Origin: Spirodela intermedia
Lineage: Eukaryota > Streptophyta > Magnoliopsida > Alismatales > Araceae
Reading direction: 5' to 3'
Assembly (NCBI GenBank): GCA_902729315.2
Contig: LR746268.1
Span: forward strand, 6,307,501-6,371,500
Length of the DNA stretch: 64,000 bases
In this document: in pieces, positions 36,701 through 48,725 of the stretch
How the letters are laid out: each line of letters begins with the position of its first letter
How positions within the stretch are numbered: position 1 is the stretch's first letter
Translations under genes and position numbers: made by a program
The notes under the pieces: model-generated
What the model was told of the DNA's origin: nothing
Databases searched by the model: none
What the model saw: only the letters and a program-made list of their open reading frames with translations

Positions 36701-38555
36701 AATTCATTGTCAGTCTCAACAAGTATTTGGAAGCGAAACAGCACAAGCTGCCTGTTGGGATGAGGTTTAAGATGAGATTTGAGGGTGAAGAAACTCCTGA
36801 GAGAAGGTGCGCTAAGCCCAGCTACTTTATTCAATGATTCCTTGATGCTGATGCTACTTACTGATGCATTTCTTCCCTGCGATCTTACAGGTTCAGTGGC
36901 ACAATAATCGGCGTTGGGGACTCCATCTCATCTCGTTGGGTTGATTCAGAGTGGAGATCCATCAAGGTAGCCAATCTGATTGGTGGAAATTTTGAAAAAA
37001 TGTTAATGGGAAATTATCAGAAAATGGATCTCCAGTTTAATGAAACTTTAATGAAAAAAAATAAGCCCGAACATTCGTGGACTTTGTCATGTTTTATTCG
37101 AGAATGCATCATATTTCTGCAAATGTTTACTGACGAGGAAAATTGTTGGCAGGTCCAATGGGATGAGCCTTCAGCAATCTCTCGACCAGAACGAGTCTCC
37201 CCATGGGAATTAGAACCACTTGTGGCCAGCTCTCCTGTTCCCCAACCGGCAGCGAGGAACAAGCGGGCGCGTCAGCCTATTTTACCGTCATTGACACCAG
37301 AGCTTCCACCAGTCTTCGGTACCATAAATCCCTTCACTATTCTACCTCCCCCCCTCTCTTTCCAATACTACTGAGGGTTTCTCTGACTGGGTTCCAGAGT
37401 TTTCGGCCAATGGTTGAAACTATTGATCTCCTTTCCTGCTTCGTCGTGCTGAGATTCCTTCCTTGTGGACGCTTCTTGCTGCCTTGAGCAGGTTTGTGTA
37501 AGTCTCCAGCGGACGGCTCCCAGAGTCTCTCGTTCACAGGTCGCCATGGAGGCCGAGATCTGTTCTCACCATCCGCCGCCGGTCTTCTCTCCTCCCCGGG
37601 ATCAGTCTCTGGGTCGGCGGGGTTCGCCGGAAGCAATGCTTCGCCGGTGAATCCAGGTGGCTCGATGTATTGGCCGATCAGAGCGGAAGCCAGCAGGGAA
37701 GACTCGTTCTCCATCTGCGTTAACAGAGAACCCTGCGAGAGGAAGCCGGAGACTGGAAATGGGTGCAGATTATTCGGCATCCAGCTGGTGGAGGGCTCGG
37801 TGGCGGAGGAGACCTCAACGTTGGCGGCCGTTCCGGTGGGCGCCGGAGGGCCTATGGCGCTGGACGCCGCAGCAGAGTCTGATCAGCTGTCTCAGCCTTC
37901 AAACGCCACCGCGTACGATGTCCCTGCTCGGAGCAGCGGCGACCCGGATAAATCTTGCCTCCGTTCGCAGCATGAGACCCAAAGTAGGCCGATCCGGAGC
38001 TGCACGAAGGTAACGCCGACGGAGAACCCGTTTTCTCTTTTGGAATGTTTTCCAGAGGAAGTGTGAGCAACTGGGTCAACCAGCTCATCTCCTTCCATGT
38101 CCAGGTCCTCCTGCAGGGGATGGCCGTCGGAAGGGCGGTGGACTTGACCAGATTTGAAGGGTACAATGACTTTCTGGCGAAGATCGAGGAGATGTTCGGC
38201 ATCCAGGGCGAGGTCTCTGGCCCCTCCAGGAAGTGGCAGGTCGTCTACACCGACGACGAGGACGATATGATGCTCGTTGGAGACGACCCGTGGCAGTAAA
38301 CCCTCTTCGTCCCCTCGTCTTCTATCCATCTCTCGGGCGCCCTTTCCTTCCTGAGCCACCGTATCTCTCTTTGGTAGCGAGTTCTGCACCATTGTGAGGA
38401 AGATCTACATCTACACGGAGGAAGAGGCAAGGAGGCTCGCGCCCAAGCTGAAGCTACCGACCTCCGGAGACGCCGCCGGTCCTGCTCTCCCCCCCGCTAC
38501 CGGCGAGGGAGGCGACGACGGTCACAGCGACCTGGCAGCCCCCTCGGACAGGTGA
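33770..38555 (+). CDS. ARF: Auxin response factor, clade B (ARF1/ARF9-like)
   Basis: A nuclear transcription factor that binds auxin response elements through its B3 domain; this clade is mostly repressive. I model thirteen coding exons: 33770-33925, 34039-34134, 34256-34312, 34565-34717, 34803-34887, 35095-35185, 35300-35464, 36687-36806, 36891-36966, 37153-37318, 37492-38009, 38105-38295 and 38378-38555. They close in frame to 683 aa, the usual length. Visible are [11 protein letters not shown] at the N-terminal dimerisation region, the B3 core ([39 protein letters not shown]), the ARF domain ([32 protein letters not shown]), an RLFGIQLV repression-type motif in the middle region, and a PB1 domain ([12 protein letters not shown]; acidic [14 protein letters not shown]) for ARF and Aux/IAA contacts. 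The middle region is not Gln-rich, which agrees with a repressor. Intron 6 uses a GC donor. Intron 7 is 1.2 kb. Confidence 0.97.
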
Positions 38556-39285
38556 TCTCGGCATGTTGACGGCAACGGTGGTAGTAGGGCTCTGTCTCGT
38601 CGTCGCAGTCCTCTTGTATAGGATTGCTAGGCAGTGTGGGTAAACTGCGATGCGGGAGGGCAGCTCTAGAAGGAGCATTTGTTGTTTTTGGTCTGTAAAA
38701 ACTACCTGCTTTGAGTGTCTCGCCGGCGAGCCGGCAGCCGGCGCCGGCGATCGGCGCGCGTCGCCTGGCGTGGTAGTTTGTTCTGTTCGGGTTGCATCAC
38801 GTGTTGTCTTCTCCATCTCGATTACAGTTAAGTGAGTGGTAAGATTTGCATTTGGTTCCCCGCCCCCCACCTTCTGAGTGGCTGCCACCGGAGCTGAGGA
38901 GATCAATGGACGGCTTGAGAAGGTCACTGGACAGCGTTTAGGGTTTGGGGGTTTTTTTAGAGTTTAAGCAAGAGGCGGAAGACGAATACTAGTTGGTGCA
39001 ACAAACCATGCTGAATCGAAGCTTCTATCAACAAAGGAATCGCGTTGTGTGGTACATCGTATACCGTATCGAGCTTCACCGTATCGAGTATTTCTAAGGA
39101 ACCAACCAACTAGAACCCTAATCGGACTAAGATCTGTAAGGGGGGAACTCCCTCTTCCCCCCTCCCTTCTTCTTCTCTGCCCACAACCTCGAGGTAATTT
39201 GTCATCAAATCTTCACGAATCGAATTTCACCGTCCGAGAGCTCTCGGAGGATTCTATTGGGACTGGATTGGGCAACCTGCGCTGA
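38556..39285. other. Convergent 3' regions of ARF (+) and phytolongin (-)
   Basis: Two genes converge here. The stretch should contain both 3' UTRs. I see no additional coding sequence. Confidence 0.5.
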
Positions 39286-40020
39286 TCACCGGGAGACGCA
39301 ACGCAGGCCTCGGCATATCGCCAACCAGACTGCGAACAGGACCAGGCAGATGAGCACGTCGATGGCAACGACGATCCTCACCTGCCGGCACCACGAACGC
39401 CGGGCCATCTGCTGGCTACGGAGCCTCGTGAAGCTGGAGCTCTTCGGCAGCGATATCGCGCCCACCAACGCTAGCGGCCCTTCGGCTCTGCCCCCTTTCT
39501 CGGAGTGGTCCTCAGCGGGTCCCTCGGTGATGTCGATGGCCCTGTCCTGCATCTTCTTCCTCTCGTGCTTGCCGCTGCCGACCCTCCCCAGCAGCGGCGC
39601 CTTGGTGGAGGTCGACACTTGGCTCGACGACGCCCCCTCCGCCATCACGCCGCCGGCGGGCCGCGAGACGCTCTCCAGCGAGGATATCAGGCGCCGGATG
39701 ACGGGCACCAGCTCCTCCTGCAGCCCGCTCTTCAGGCCCCTCTTGAAGCCGTCCCGCAGGTGCTCCAGGAACCTCAACAGCTTTGTGTTCCCCAGGATGG
39801 AGTCGCAAATGGCGAAGTAGACGTGCCCTTCTTCCATCAGGAACCCGTACGTTCTCCCCCTCGTGGTCTGAAAATACCAGGCGTGGAAGGGCGGAGCTTT
39901 CTCCAGGCAAAACCCTGCCAGGGATTCGAGCTCGCGGTCTCCACCATTGTAGGCATAGAGGATTCTGCTCCCCTTGCAGACGCAGCAGTAGAGGACCGCG
40001 CTGCCGGACGAGGAGGCCAT
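39286..40020 (-). CDS. PHYL1.1: Phytolongin (longin-domain, tail-anchored R-SNARE-like protein)
   Basis: Phytolongins are plant proteins related to VAMP7 that keep the longin domain and the C-terminal anchor but lack the SNARE helix; they act in ER-Golgi or endomembrane trafficking. This is one uninterrupted frame of 244 aa, a normal length for the family. The N terminus (VLYCCVCKGSRILYAYN, then FHAWYFQTTRGRTYGFLMEEGHVYFAI) is a longin fold over about residues 8-125. The middle region has no R-SNARE heptad pattern with a central Arg. It is followed by a basic RSQQMARRSWCRQ stretch and a single membrane segment (VAIDVLICLVLFAVWLAI) near the C terminus. The sequence is strongly GC-rich at third positions, like the carboxylesterase below. 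The symbol is by resemblance; PHYL1.2 would be the alternative. Confidence 0.88.
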   Translation of the reverse strand: MASSSGSAVLYCCVCKGSRILYAYNGGDRELESLAGFCLEKAPPFHAWYFQTTRGRTYGFLMEEGHVYFAICDSILGNTKLLRFLEHLRDGFKRGLKSGLQEELVPVIRRLISSLESVSRPAGGVMAEGASSSQVSTSTKAPLLGRVGSGKHERKKMQDRAIDITEGPAEDHSEKGGRAEGPLALVGAISLPKSSSFTRLRSQQMARRSWCRQVRIVVAIDVLICLVLFAVWLAICRGLRCVSR

Positions 40021-41435
40021 CCGCGAGTTGCAGAGGGTTTTCGACGGAGCTCTGGCGTCACCTGGGGAAGGATCATGAAGCTGGGGCTAACCGACTCGGC
40101 CGGGCCCTGCGACCGATTGTTGCAGGATTAGGTTTAAAGCTGGACGACGGAGAGATCGAAAGGGAAGATTCCAGGGCGATGAGATTTCCAGCGCCGTGAG
40201 ATTATTCGAAGCGCGAAGAGCCCTGAAGATTCCAGACGAAAATCAAGAACCGAATCACGAACCTGCGCGCCAAAGCCGGAAGGGATCGAGGATCACGGGA
40301 AATCCGGCAAGGAGTCCGTCCGTCGGCGGAACCAGAAATTCCGGGCGATCTCCGGGAAGGGGAGGAATCCAGAGCGACCCACCGTCGCCGGTTAGAAGGG
40401 ATTAGAATTCGATACCAAAAGTCCAGGAGAGGTCAGAATCCACTGCCAAATCCAACCCTAGAGGAAGACGGAGCGAGGAAAACCCCGCCCATCGGAGTCG
40501 AGAAAACATCCCCGTCCGTCGAACTTTCAGCAGCCCGAAGAAACTAGGATGCGCTCTCGGCGACGATCAGAGATGGAAGCACAGCAACTCAGAGAGGAGG
40601 GGAGGGAAGGGAATGAACCTGCCCAGCAGAGACACACGGAGGTCGCCGGCCCGATCGAGCACCCGCGTAACAAGGACGAAGAAGAAGACGATCCACCTGA
40701 CCGAACCACGATTGGGCGACTTCCGGGGTTGGTGGGTCCTTCGCAGCCCCCTGCGAGGAAAATCCCTTCCACGACGCCGCCAGCAATAGCAACAAATCAA
40801 TCGATCAATCCATCCTCCTCTGCCGGGGTGGCGTCACTTTCCTACCAGCCACCACCATCCTGTAAAAACTACTCCCAGATTCGAATGACGGAACTACCCC
40901 CGCCATCGTCCTCAAGAAGTCGCCGCCGGTGAGCTCCCCCATTCGGGACGACGAGGATAGGTCTCCACCCGCCATGGGAAGAACACCGAACCCATCCAAC
41001 GAATTTTTTAATAAGAGATTGATTCCATCAGCAATCATCCTCGCCCTCGGCGGCTGCTAGATCTCATCTCTCGTTCGCTGGTCGATAGGTATGACTGCGT
41101 CCGACGGCGGCTTCCTCTCCCTGTTCCCGGAGGGGAACAGTGGGCTTCGCGTTCGACTGTTTGTCTCTTCTACCCCTCGTCCACGCGTAGACCGGCGGCC
41201 GCCATGGCCCACCTCATCCCATCTGAATTCCCCATGTACACAGAGAGAGATGTTTCTGTTGAAGGACGGAACATACGACAAGGGACATGATGATGCAGTT
41301 GGCAGGGAGCTCAAGGGACCCCACGGAGGAAGACGACTGATCTTCATCAGCGGCATGGCTAAGGTTCTACAGCGGAAGCCCCGAATTAGGGCACCCACAG
41401 GGTGGGGGGTACAATAATTAGGGTTTCTACGTCCC
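40021..41435. other. Phytolongin upstream region and ATL 3' region; no gene seen
   Basis: It holds the leader and promoter of the phytolongin gene (near 40021-40600) and, towards 41435, the 3' UTR of the RING-H2 gene. Several GC-rich open frames overlap on both strands, and none shows a conserved domain. Confidence 0.45.
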
Positions 41436-42935
41436 CTACACCCTAGAATCCACTTCCTGCTCGCCGGGAAGCGGCTCGGCGTAAAGACCGCCACCTGAGT
41501 TTCCTCCCCCCGGCCCTCGCTCCTCCTCTCTGCTCCCCAGGCCGACGGCTCCGTCGCTCTGTGGGGGCCCTCCTCCTCCTCCTTCCTCCGTCTGGTCGGG
41601 GGATCCTCCGCTGGATTGGCCTCCGGCATCACTCTCCTGGCTTTCCGGATTTGGAAGGTCAGCGGCGGCGGACCTGGCGACGGGGATGAGCGAGACGCGG
41701 CAGAGGGGGCAGGTCGTGTGGGCGGACAGCCAGCTGTCGATGCACTCCACGTGGAAGGTGTGCCCACAGGGAGGTATCCGCTTGAGGCATTCGTCCGATT
41801 TGTAGTCCCCCAAGCAGACAGAGCACCTGCCACAGGAGACGGAGGACTTAACGGAATTGGGGAGGAACAGAAAGGAAAGACGTGGTGGCCGCCTCAAGAA
41901 GAACACAGAAAGAACGCATATGTGCGCCGGAGATGATGCAGAACATATTTTCTCCGCGTCCAAGATGCAATCTTTGAAGACTTTATCCCCAATCTCTGAA
42001 GATATTATACCTATCCGCCGCAATTTCTCCATTTTCGTTGTTCAGGTGACAGCAGAGGGATTCGCCAGCATGAGGTTACCCCAAGGGTGTCCATGGATCC
42101 CCAGGCCTGCCCTAGTAGCGTGGCGCCTGGGGAGAATTAGAACTGCAATGTTGGCTGATATCTAGCATCTGCATATGGGCTTGGAAATTAAATGCGCGCA
42201 AATTTTGCCCAAAAAAAAACCAGGGAGAAATCGACGAGGGCACTGAAGAAACACCGTTGATGAGAAGAAAGGTCGTATTTTTTTTCACAGAAATTATAAG
42301 ATAGTTCACTCCTATCTGAGCTGAGGGTATACGGATCGAGTGGGCATTCAGTCAAAGAAAACGCAGGCAGCAAGCGAAGAGTTTTAATGGGCGGGCAAGA
42401 TTTTTTTTACTAAATTGAGGTTGAATCTGTATTCCGTATAATCGCTTGATCTCAAGCATTCTGAGTCGGAACGACAGATTCATTGCAGAAAAAGATGCAA
42501 GCGGCGACTGTCAAAAGATAGAATTCTGAGGGGCCAGCTAACTTACTGCGTCTCCCTTATCAGGAAGCTTTCTTTGAAGATGACCACTGGAAGCATCTCC
42601 CTGACTTCTTTCTTTATGCCAGATTCGGATATCTGTAATTGGGTTTGAAGAAAAATCACACGATCAGAAGAACAGACAGCACTGTAGATGAGACTGCTGG
42701 AGACGGCCGAGAGAGGAAAATCTACCCTCGGCATCTCCCCCCGCACTTGGTAGGGCGTCCTCATCCTCAGAGATGCCCAGCTGGCTCGCCTTCGTCTCAG
42801 GTAGAACACATAGAACAGGACTAAAAGAATGAAAGTGAAGAATACAGGAACTGAGAAGATAAAGGCTTGGGAGAGCTTCAATTCTGGTGAATCATCAGAG
42901 CAGAAAGCCGGCGGGTCTGAAGAACTACAAGACAT
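41436..42935 (-). CDS. RING-H2 E3 ubiquitin ligase, ATL family (ATL7-like)
   Basis: ATL proteins are membrane-anchored E3 ligases that transfer ubiquitin from E2 enzymes. I model three minus-strand exons: 42935-42726, 42632-42547 and 41826-41436, giving 228 aa. Intron 2 is 720 bases and intron 1 only 93. Residues about 22-46 form one membrane helix (FIFSVPVFFTFILLVLFYVF), followed by RRRR and WASLRMR. The region before the RING (REMLPVVIFKESF) matches the ATL GLD-type segment. The RING-H2 finger uses Cys100, Cys103, Cys119, His121, His124, Cys127, Cys138 and Cys141, with the ATL Pro before Cys138 replaced by the common TTCPLC form. The tail is Gly/Ser/Glu-rich. The start is the first ATG in frame (MSCSSSD); an upstream TTG in the same frame is not a start. 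Intron 1 is in frame and stop-free, so retention would add 31 residues. Confidence 0.88.
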
Positions 42936-44210
42936 TACTGGATGCTTCAAAGTTTCCGACTATAGAATCTTGAAAGAGAGTAAAACCTGGGAAGGAAGTA
43001 GGAGACGCGAGGAAACGAAAGAAATCGATGGAGAAGGAGATGCGCCCAAAGAGTGTCGGATCGTGCCCTAATTCTAAGACAATCAACAACGAAGAGGGAA
43101 ACAAATGAGGTAAACCTTGCCGGATCAAGAAATCCGATAGATTCAAGGGATCCCTGATTGAGAAGGATGAAAACAGTCAAGAATATAGCGGAAGGAACGG
43201 TCGGGGGATTCTCAGTTTCAGAGGGGAACACCAAGATCCAGAGAGAAGATCAGGGAGGTGGGAACACCAGAGATCTCGATAACAAAGACCGACGCGTGAG
43301 GAAAAATCTGGATGAAATGCTACAAACTAAACCAGTCTCCCCTCCGCCATCCCGCTGAGAGGTGCGCACCCATAGCTCGGTCCCTCTGCAAATCGAGTCG
43401 GTCCTACGAAGGGAAAAGAGGCCGAAGAAGCCGAATCTATATACCGGAGGGCCGCGTCCAATGATTCTCGCCTATTAAAAATGCTTCAGCAGAAATCAAC
43501 CCGCGACAGATGGGAATCACCCGAGGATGAGCCAGACAGAACACTCGGAGTCCTCAAGACCACCGGCGATGCAAGGACGGATGGCCGGGACCTTCCTCCC
43601 GCTGACATCAGGCGATGCAAAGAGGATCCCCTAAGATCCTCTCTCTCTCTCTCTCGCTATCTCTATCTCCTCTGGACGAGAACTATAATATTATAATTTC
43701 CGGCCGGGGGAATATGGCCTGTGAGGTCAGCAAGATTGGTCGCCCCACCGGGGATGAAGGAATGCTCAAACCAACCCTGGAGTAGTAGAAGGTGGCGAGA
43801 GAGAGAGGGAGTCTGTGGCGAGAGAGTAAGCTTCTGGAGGACTAATGGCGACGACGGCCAACGTCCGGCGGGTTTACATCGGCCCGCCGCCTCTTCCACA
43901 ATTATCCTCACCGCAAGAAACCCACAAGCTGTGGGGATCGACCCCCGGTTTGCGATTTCGTAAACATGGGCTCGATTAATTCGCAGACAAGATGAATAGA
44001 ACCCTTTCTTTCTGATCTTCCACTCCCCTCTGGGTGGATCTGGGGAGTGAACATAAAAACGGTGTCTTACATGAGCTCGAATCATGGTAGAAAGATAAGG
44101 TTGACCCCGATTCCAAATTCGTGTAAAAAAATAGAGACAATGGTGCAAGATGTACGAACTATTCAGGAAATCTGGCCCCGGCTGGTCAGATCGCACAGAC
44201 AACGGCAGGA
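42936..44210. other. Promoter and leader of ATL gene and 3' region of GDPD gene; no gene seen
   Basis: The stretch upstream of the ATL start is A/G-rich on the plus strand, with a leader-like composition to about 43,360. It then contains a CT tract near 43641-43654. Towards 44210 it should be the GDPD 3' UTR. A 191-codon minus frame (43663-44238) lacks any recognisable domain. Confidence 0.4.
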
Positions 44211-47200
44211 TCACCAGAAGAGGAAACCCTCGCGGCACTCGGCTTTCATCTTCCGCAAGACCTCCTGAAGAAGCGTTGGCCGACTGGTGATCACAGCGTC
44301 TACGCTCTCATACAGCATTCTCTGCATCGATGGCTCATCGTCCACGGTCCAAGCATACACCTTCTTCCCTCCCCTGCAGGAAGATGATTACCTTTTGAGG
44401 AAACACCGCAGCCATAGAGAATGGAGACGTTCATCTATTGCGACCATTAATGATGTGAAAGCAGAGCCCATCTTACCCATGGAGTGTTCTCATCATCTTC
44501 TCTTCGATTAGGGGATGGTAGACTCCAACGACGTCTGCTCCCTTCATCCTCAGTAGCTTGCTTCTGGCTCCCGTAGAAGGATCCCTCATTACAATGTATC
44601 CAATCTGTTGGTTCCATTAGGAAGAGAATTGTCAGGGGAGGATGAGAGAATGAGATCCCAACCAGGGTAACAATCGTACTCTCCAGCCCTGAGGGTGGGG
44701 GATGAAGCGACACTTTCTATGAAGGGAAATGGGGTGCACTGATCACCTGAACGTCCTGAGATTGCTTTAGAATGTCTCGCACTAAGATGTCGTTCTTCGC
44801 CCAGATGATGCAGTTCCCGCAATTCGTCTTCTGAACCTGAGTTGGGGCGTAGAAAAACCAGAGAGTAGAAGGCTTAGTCAAACAGGAGGCGAGAAAGAGC
44901 CTACAGACAAGAGGAGCTTTAATTGGGTAACGAGCACCAGGGCAGGCTTACAATGGAGAGTATATCCTTCGCTAGGCCTTTCTCGTACAATGGAGGACCA
45001 ACTTTGGCGTCAAGAACCACTCGTTTCACAGATTTCGATACCAGCTGCACAATGCATACAACGAGAGAGACTCATGAAACCGCATTAATCAGATAAGCAC
45101 ATTTGCAGCCAAGAACGCAAGAAGATCTTCAAGCATCGGGCATAGCTACTAGGAATGTCTGATACCAGTAATGCGTCCTCGACGGTGAGCACTTCTTGGT
45201 TCTCTCTTTTGTGTGGCAACCGCAAGCTGGCATCTAGTCTCTCCACCTACAGGCACAAGTGGGAATCTGATACTTCATAAATAAATAAGCGGGCAGGACA
45301 CTGCACGGCCCAGACACATCTACGATATTTGAAGAGACTTTTACCTCATCTTTTCTCAAATAGCCGACTTTGATAGTGTCATTGCCAGTCATCCTCTGCA
45401 AATCCCTGCCTGTGTCATATGAGAATCAAATATTCCCTTTTGTTTTACTGACGTAAAACACAACTAAAAAATGAAAGGGAAACTGCTTCATCTTCACGGA
45501 TGCCAGGGGAATAGCATAGAAGTTAACACCAGTTAGCAGAACTTGCAGAACATACAAATCAATGTCAAGTGCCAAGGTAGAGTAGTGCATAAGGTCTGGG
45601 CACCAGGTAGATGAAAAGTTTATAAGGTGGCCCGCGTTTTATTTGTCCATCCGTTAGTTGCTTTTCATGAAAAGAATTATTAAATAATTTAGTTACAGAG
45701 TTGTTAGTTCAAAGAAAGCCTAGCCAACGAGCTTATAGCAGTAAACTTCTCTTCCAAGGAGACGAGCTTTCACAAAAAAATGAAATCAAGATAAAAATCA
45801 CGAGAAAAGTCAGTCATTAATTTTCATCCTCTCTCACTCCTAATTTTTCAAGTGATTCCCTTTTACTACCTAAACAATAACCTTTTTTTCTTTTCCTACT
45901 GCATCCTTTCTCCTAAACACTGATAAAAAAGAAACTATATTGACGTTCATATAGAGCTGTAAAATCAAGTGCCATAACAATTCGCTTCAATTGTAGAATG
46001 AACAGCCAGATTGTATTAGAAATCAAATGAATGGAGAATCTGGAATATACCTATCATGAAGAGCAAATAGCACTCCATCAGAAGAGCGAGAGACGTCTAT
46101 CTCAATGCAGTCTACATTAGCACGAAGGGCCTCATGATATGCACCCATCTGCCATTAACAAATAAGTAATGAGATAAGAAAATGAAAGGAACACTTAACG
46201 ATTAACATATAGGTCAGAGAGCGCAACCAAACCCTACTATCCGCCCTTACTGCAATCTGTTTATTTAGTTTCAACAAGCATACTTAATGAACTTAAAATC
46301 AATAGCTGGATATAATTTACGTGCCATAGCACCAGGGAAGGAAAAAACGATTCTAAAATCGATAGAAACACTTCATCTTTCTTCTCTAGCAGTCATACAG
46401 ATGGCTCCTAAGCAGTAGGTGCGCATTGAACTCGGAGATTATCCTTCACCCATCTTGAATCATTGCATAATTTAAGTGAAAAGGAATTCATATATTGGAT
46501 TGTGCCAGCTATAAAATAGGAATGCACAGAGAATGGTATCTGACACAAGTTTCTCACACCGATCCTTGACAGAATACGATTCCTAATGTGAAGCCAAAAG
46601 AGATCCCAACAACAACCATTCTAGAAAGGAAATTAGATTCAACACCAACCCTGATACTGAACTCCAAAAATTCAATGCCAGAGAAATAGCACACACAAAG
46701 GGCAAGAAACTACTAGCGGTGAACAATGTTGATTCTGTGGCTTAAAATCAGAGCACGGACGTATATGTCAGTATTGCCACAGTATGTGTCCCGATGAGAA
46801 GCCAAGACTTCATATTCCTGACAAAGCTGCACGGGGAAGATTATTCGGCTAAAAGTATCCGGGCCAGGAAGTGTCGATGGACTTCACAACATACCAAAAA
46901 GGTAGTTCAGCTCAACGATTCTAGTCAGAAGATATTACTTCTGATTTCAAGAATCAGGAGAGAAATATCATCACTGATTTCCCTTAACAGGGTTTTATAT
47001 GGTAGAGAGGTTACAACAGGAAGTAAGACATTATGATAATCAAGCTGAAGTCGTAACGTAGCCACAGCACAAGACTTGGGAGAAAATCCTAGGAATATCG
47101 AGCTAGCGAAGGTATGCGTAGTCGAGACTAATGCGCCCGCAATAGAGAGTGCGAAACTAATGTTCCCGATCGCCGGACACTTACGGTATTGGGAGCAGAC

Positions 47201-47558
47201 TTGCTGGCATCGCCACCATGGGCACATACGAGAGGGGGATCATCCATCCACGCGCACTTTTGCGATCGCTTCTGCAAGGAAGCAGGACAGGACAAAGAAA
47301 CTCGATCGGGCACCGCCGCAAAATTCAAGTTCAGATCCGCGCCCAAGCGAGCACGCATCGTGCTAGAGGTTGAGGATCCCCCTTCACCTTGGGGAGGCGC
47401 CTCAGTCTGAAGTGGAAGAAGACGGGTGGGATCACGGCTAGCAGCAAGAGGACCAGGATCCAGCAGAGCATCCCCCGCGGTCGCCGCGCGGACAGTCTAT
47501 GCAGCCGTTGCCGCTGCCTCCCCCCTAGCCTGGGAGTTCCCACTTCTCCTACTCTCAT
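44211..47558 (-). CDS. Glycerophosphodiester phosphodiesterase (GDPD4-like, membrane-anchored)
   Basis: GDPD enzymes hydrolyse glycerophosphodiesters from phospholipid turnover to glycerol-3-phosphate and an alcohol. I model nine minus-strand exons: 47558-47388, 47271-47185, 46148-46051, 45405-45345, 45246-45166, 45044-44952, 44836-44747, 44604-44477 and 44373-44211. All are GT-AG in phase and give 323 aa. An N-terminal membrane segment (MLCWILVLLLLAVIPPVFF, about residues 30-50) follows a basic stretch, so the catalytic domain is probably lumenal or extracytoplasmic. Catalytic features are CAHGGD (His75), IEIDVSRSSDG (Glu102, Asp104) and LFALHDR (His117), matching the His/Glu-x-Asp/His-Asp core of the family. 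The C-terminal KVYAWTVDDE..MQRML and DAVITSRPTLL motifs close the TIM barrel. The upstream GTG in the same frame at 47636 is not a start. Intron 2 is about 1 kb. Confidence 0.92.
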
Positions 47559-48058
47559 GTCTCCTCCGCCCTTCTCCGGCAGCACAGAGGGAGGCGACGA
47601 ACCAGAATACTCGTCCCTTTCATTCCAACAAGCCACATCACTCCCCCCGCCCCCCCCCTCCCCCCCTCTTTCAGTTTGTCAGGGTACGAGGAGTCAACGT
47701 TCTTCATCTCGCCCGCTGATTGGCGAGTTTTGTCGGTGTGGGAGGTCAGAAAGCCGTTCATTCTTCCAGATCAAAGTTTACGTTAAATAAAACGCAGACA
47801 TGATTTCAAGTAATTAATGTTTAATCACTCCAGTTAAAAATGAAATTACCCTCCATATCACTACATCCTCACTGGCTGCGTCTCCCTCGCTCTCTTTCTC
47901 CCTCTCTAAACACGGTTATCCTACGCTTATAGATAATGGGAACCATATCTCAGTCAAGAGTCTCACGCCCTCAATTTGGCACATCCGAGTTAGGACATGG
48001 AGCCCCATTACCAGTGTAGAATAGGGTGGGTGATGGGCTGTGCAGGTGTGCACGGCAA

Positions 48059-48285
48059 GTGCCAAGTGCTTGTTGTGCGCCTACACTACGCTGGCGTGCT
48101 GTGCCACGTCGCGCATGTGGCACGGTAGCCGCACAAACAGGCGTTGTTGACTCCGCTCATATGGCGCGTATGTGCCGAGCGCTCGTTGTGCGCCGGCACC
48201 ACCGTACCGTGCGGTGCCACATCGCGCATGTGGCACGGCAGCCGCACAAAAGGGCTGCCCCTTTGTGAAGACGAAATGTCTTGTG
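48059..48285. repeat. 113-bp imperfect tandem repeat, two units, with inverted-repeat cores
   Basis: Unit 1 starts at about 48059 and unit 2 at about 48172. Both begin GTGCC(A/G)AG(T/C)GCT and share GTTGTGCGCC and a core of the form GCCACRTCGCGCATGTGGC followed by ACGG(T/C)AGCCGCACAAA. The core is itself an inverted repeat: GCCACAT pairs with ATGTGGC around a CGCGC loop. GC content is much higher than in flanking DNA. No coding function is evident. Confidence 0.8.
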
Positions 48286-48516
48286 ACACTTTGCCTCCTC
48301 CCAGTCTTTGTGAATAGAAGGCCGTGTAACACAAGGCAGTGAGCAACATACGTTGGTGTGAAATAATACCTGAAGTCTTCTATCTCTTGGGCTTATTCAT
48401 GTGAAGCTATAATTAAATCTTTAGAAGTACTCCAAAAGTCAGAAGCTGCTTGGCATTGAGGAGATATCTAAGGCTGCGCACGGTAGAAGCTATAACTAAA
48501 AGACCTTCCACAACAT

Positions 48517-48558
48517 ATATCTATATATATATATGTATATATATATATCTGTGTGTAT

Positions 48559-48598
<40 letters not shown>
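48517..48598. repeat. Compound (AT)n/(GT)n/(GA)n microsatellite
   Basis: AT-rich dinucleotides (48517-48549), a short GTGTGTATGT stretch, then (AG)18 to about 48598. It lies about 130 bases beyond the stop of the splicing-factor gene on the opposite strand, so probably in its 3' UTR. Confidence 0.92.
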
Positions 48599-48599
<1 letters not shown>

Positions 48600-48725
48600 C
48601 TTCTTGCTCATAGACTGCGTGTATACAGGACAGCAGAGGAAAACCCATGACCAGCAGAGGCCAAGGCAAAATATTCTGGACGTGGGGATACCCCTAATGC
48701 GGGGTTGTCAACCCACAAGATACCT

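Larger units (their letters stand above)
47559..48725. other. GDPD promoter region and U2AF35-related 3' region
   Basis: It holds C-rich sequence near the GDPD leader (47640-47670) and a CT-rich stretch near 47880-47905, then a 113-bp tandem repeat (48059-48285) and a compound AT/GT/GA microsatellite (48517-48598). Sequence at 48250-48370 has a composition similar to plant LTR ends (a TGAATAGAAGG-like leader and a run ending GTGAGCAACATA), but no partner repeat is visible. No gene is seen. Confidence 0.45.

Noticed and set aside
41057-41833. 258-codon minus-strand frame overlapping the ATL gene
   Set aside because: It is a shadow of the RING-H2 exon in another frame, with no domain of its own.
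46700-47040. Cys-rich peptide in the GDPD intron as a zinc-finger exon
   Set aside because: The frame contains a stop next to the first Cys pair, no splice sites fit and no family match is apparent.
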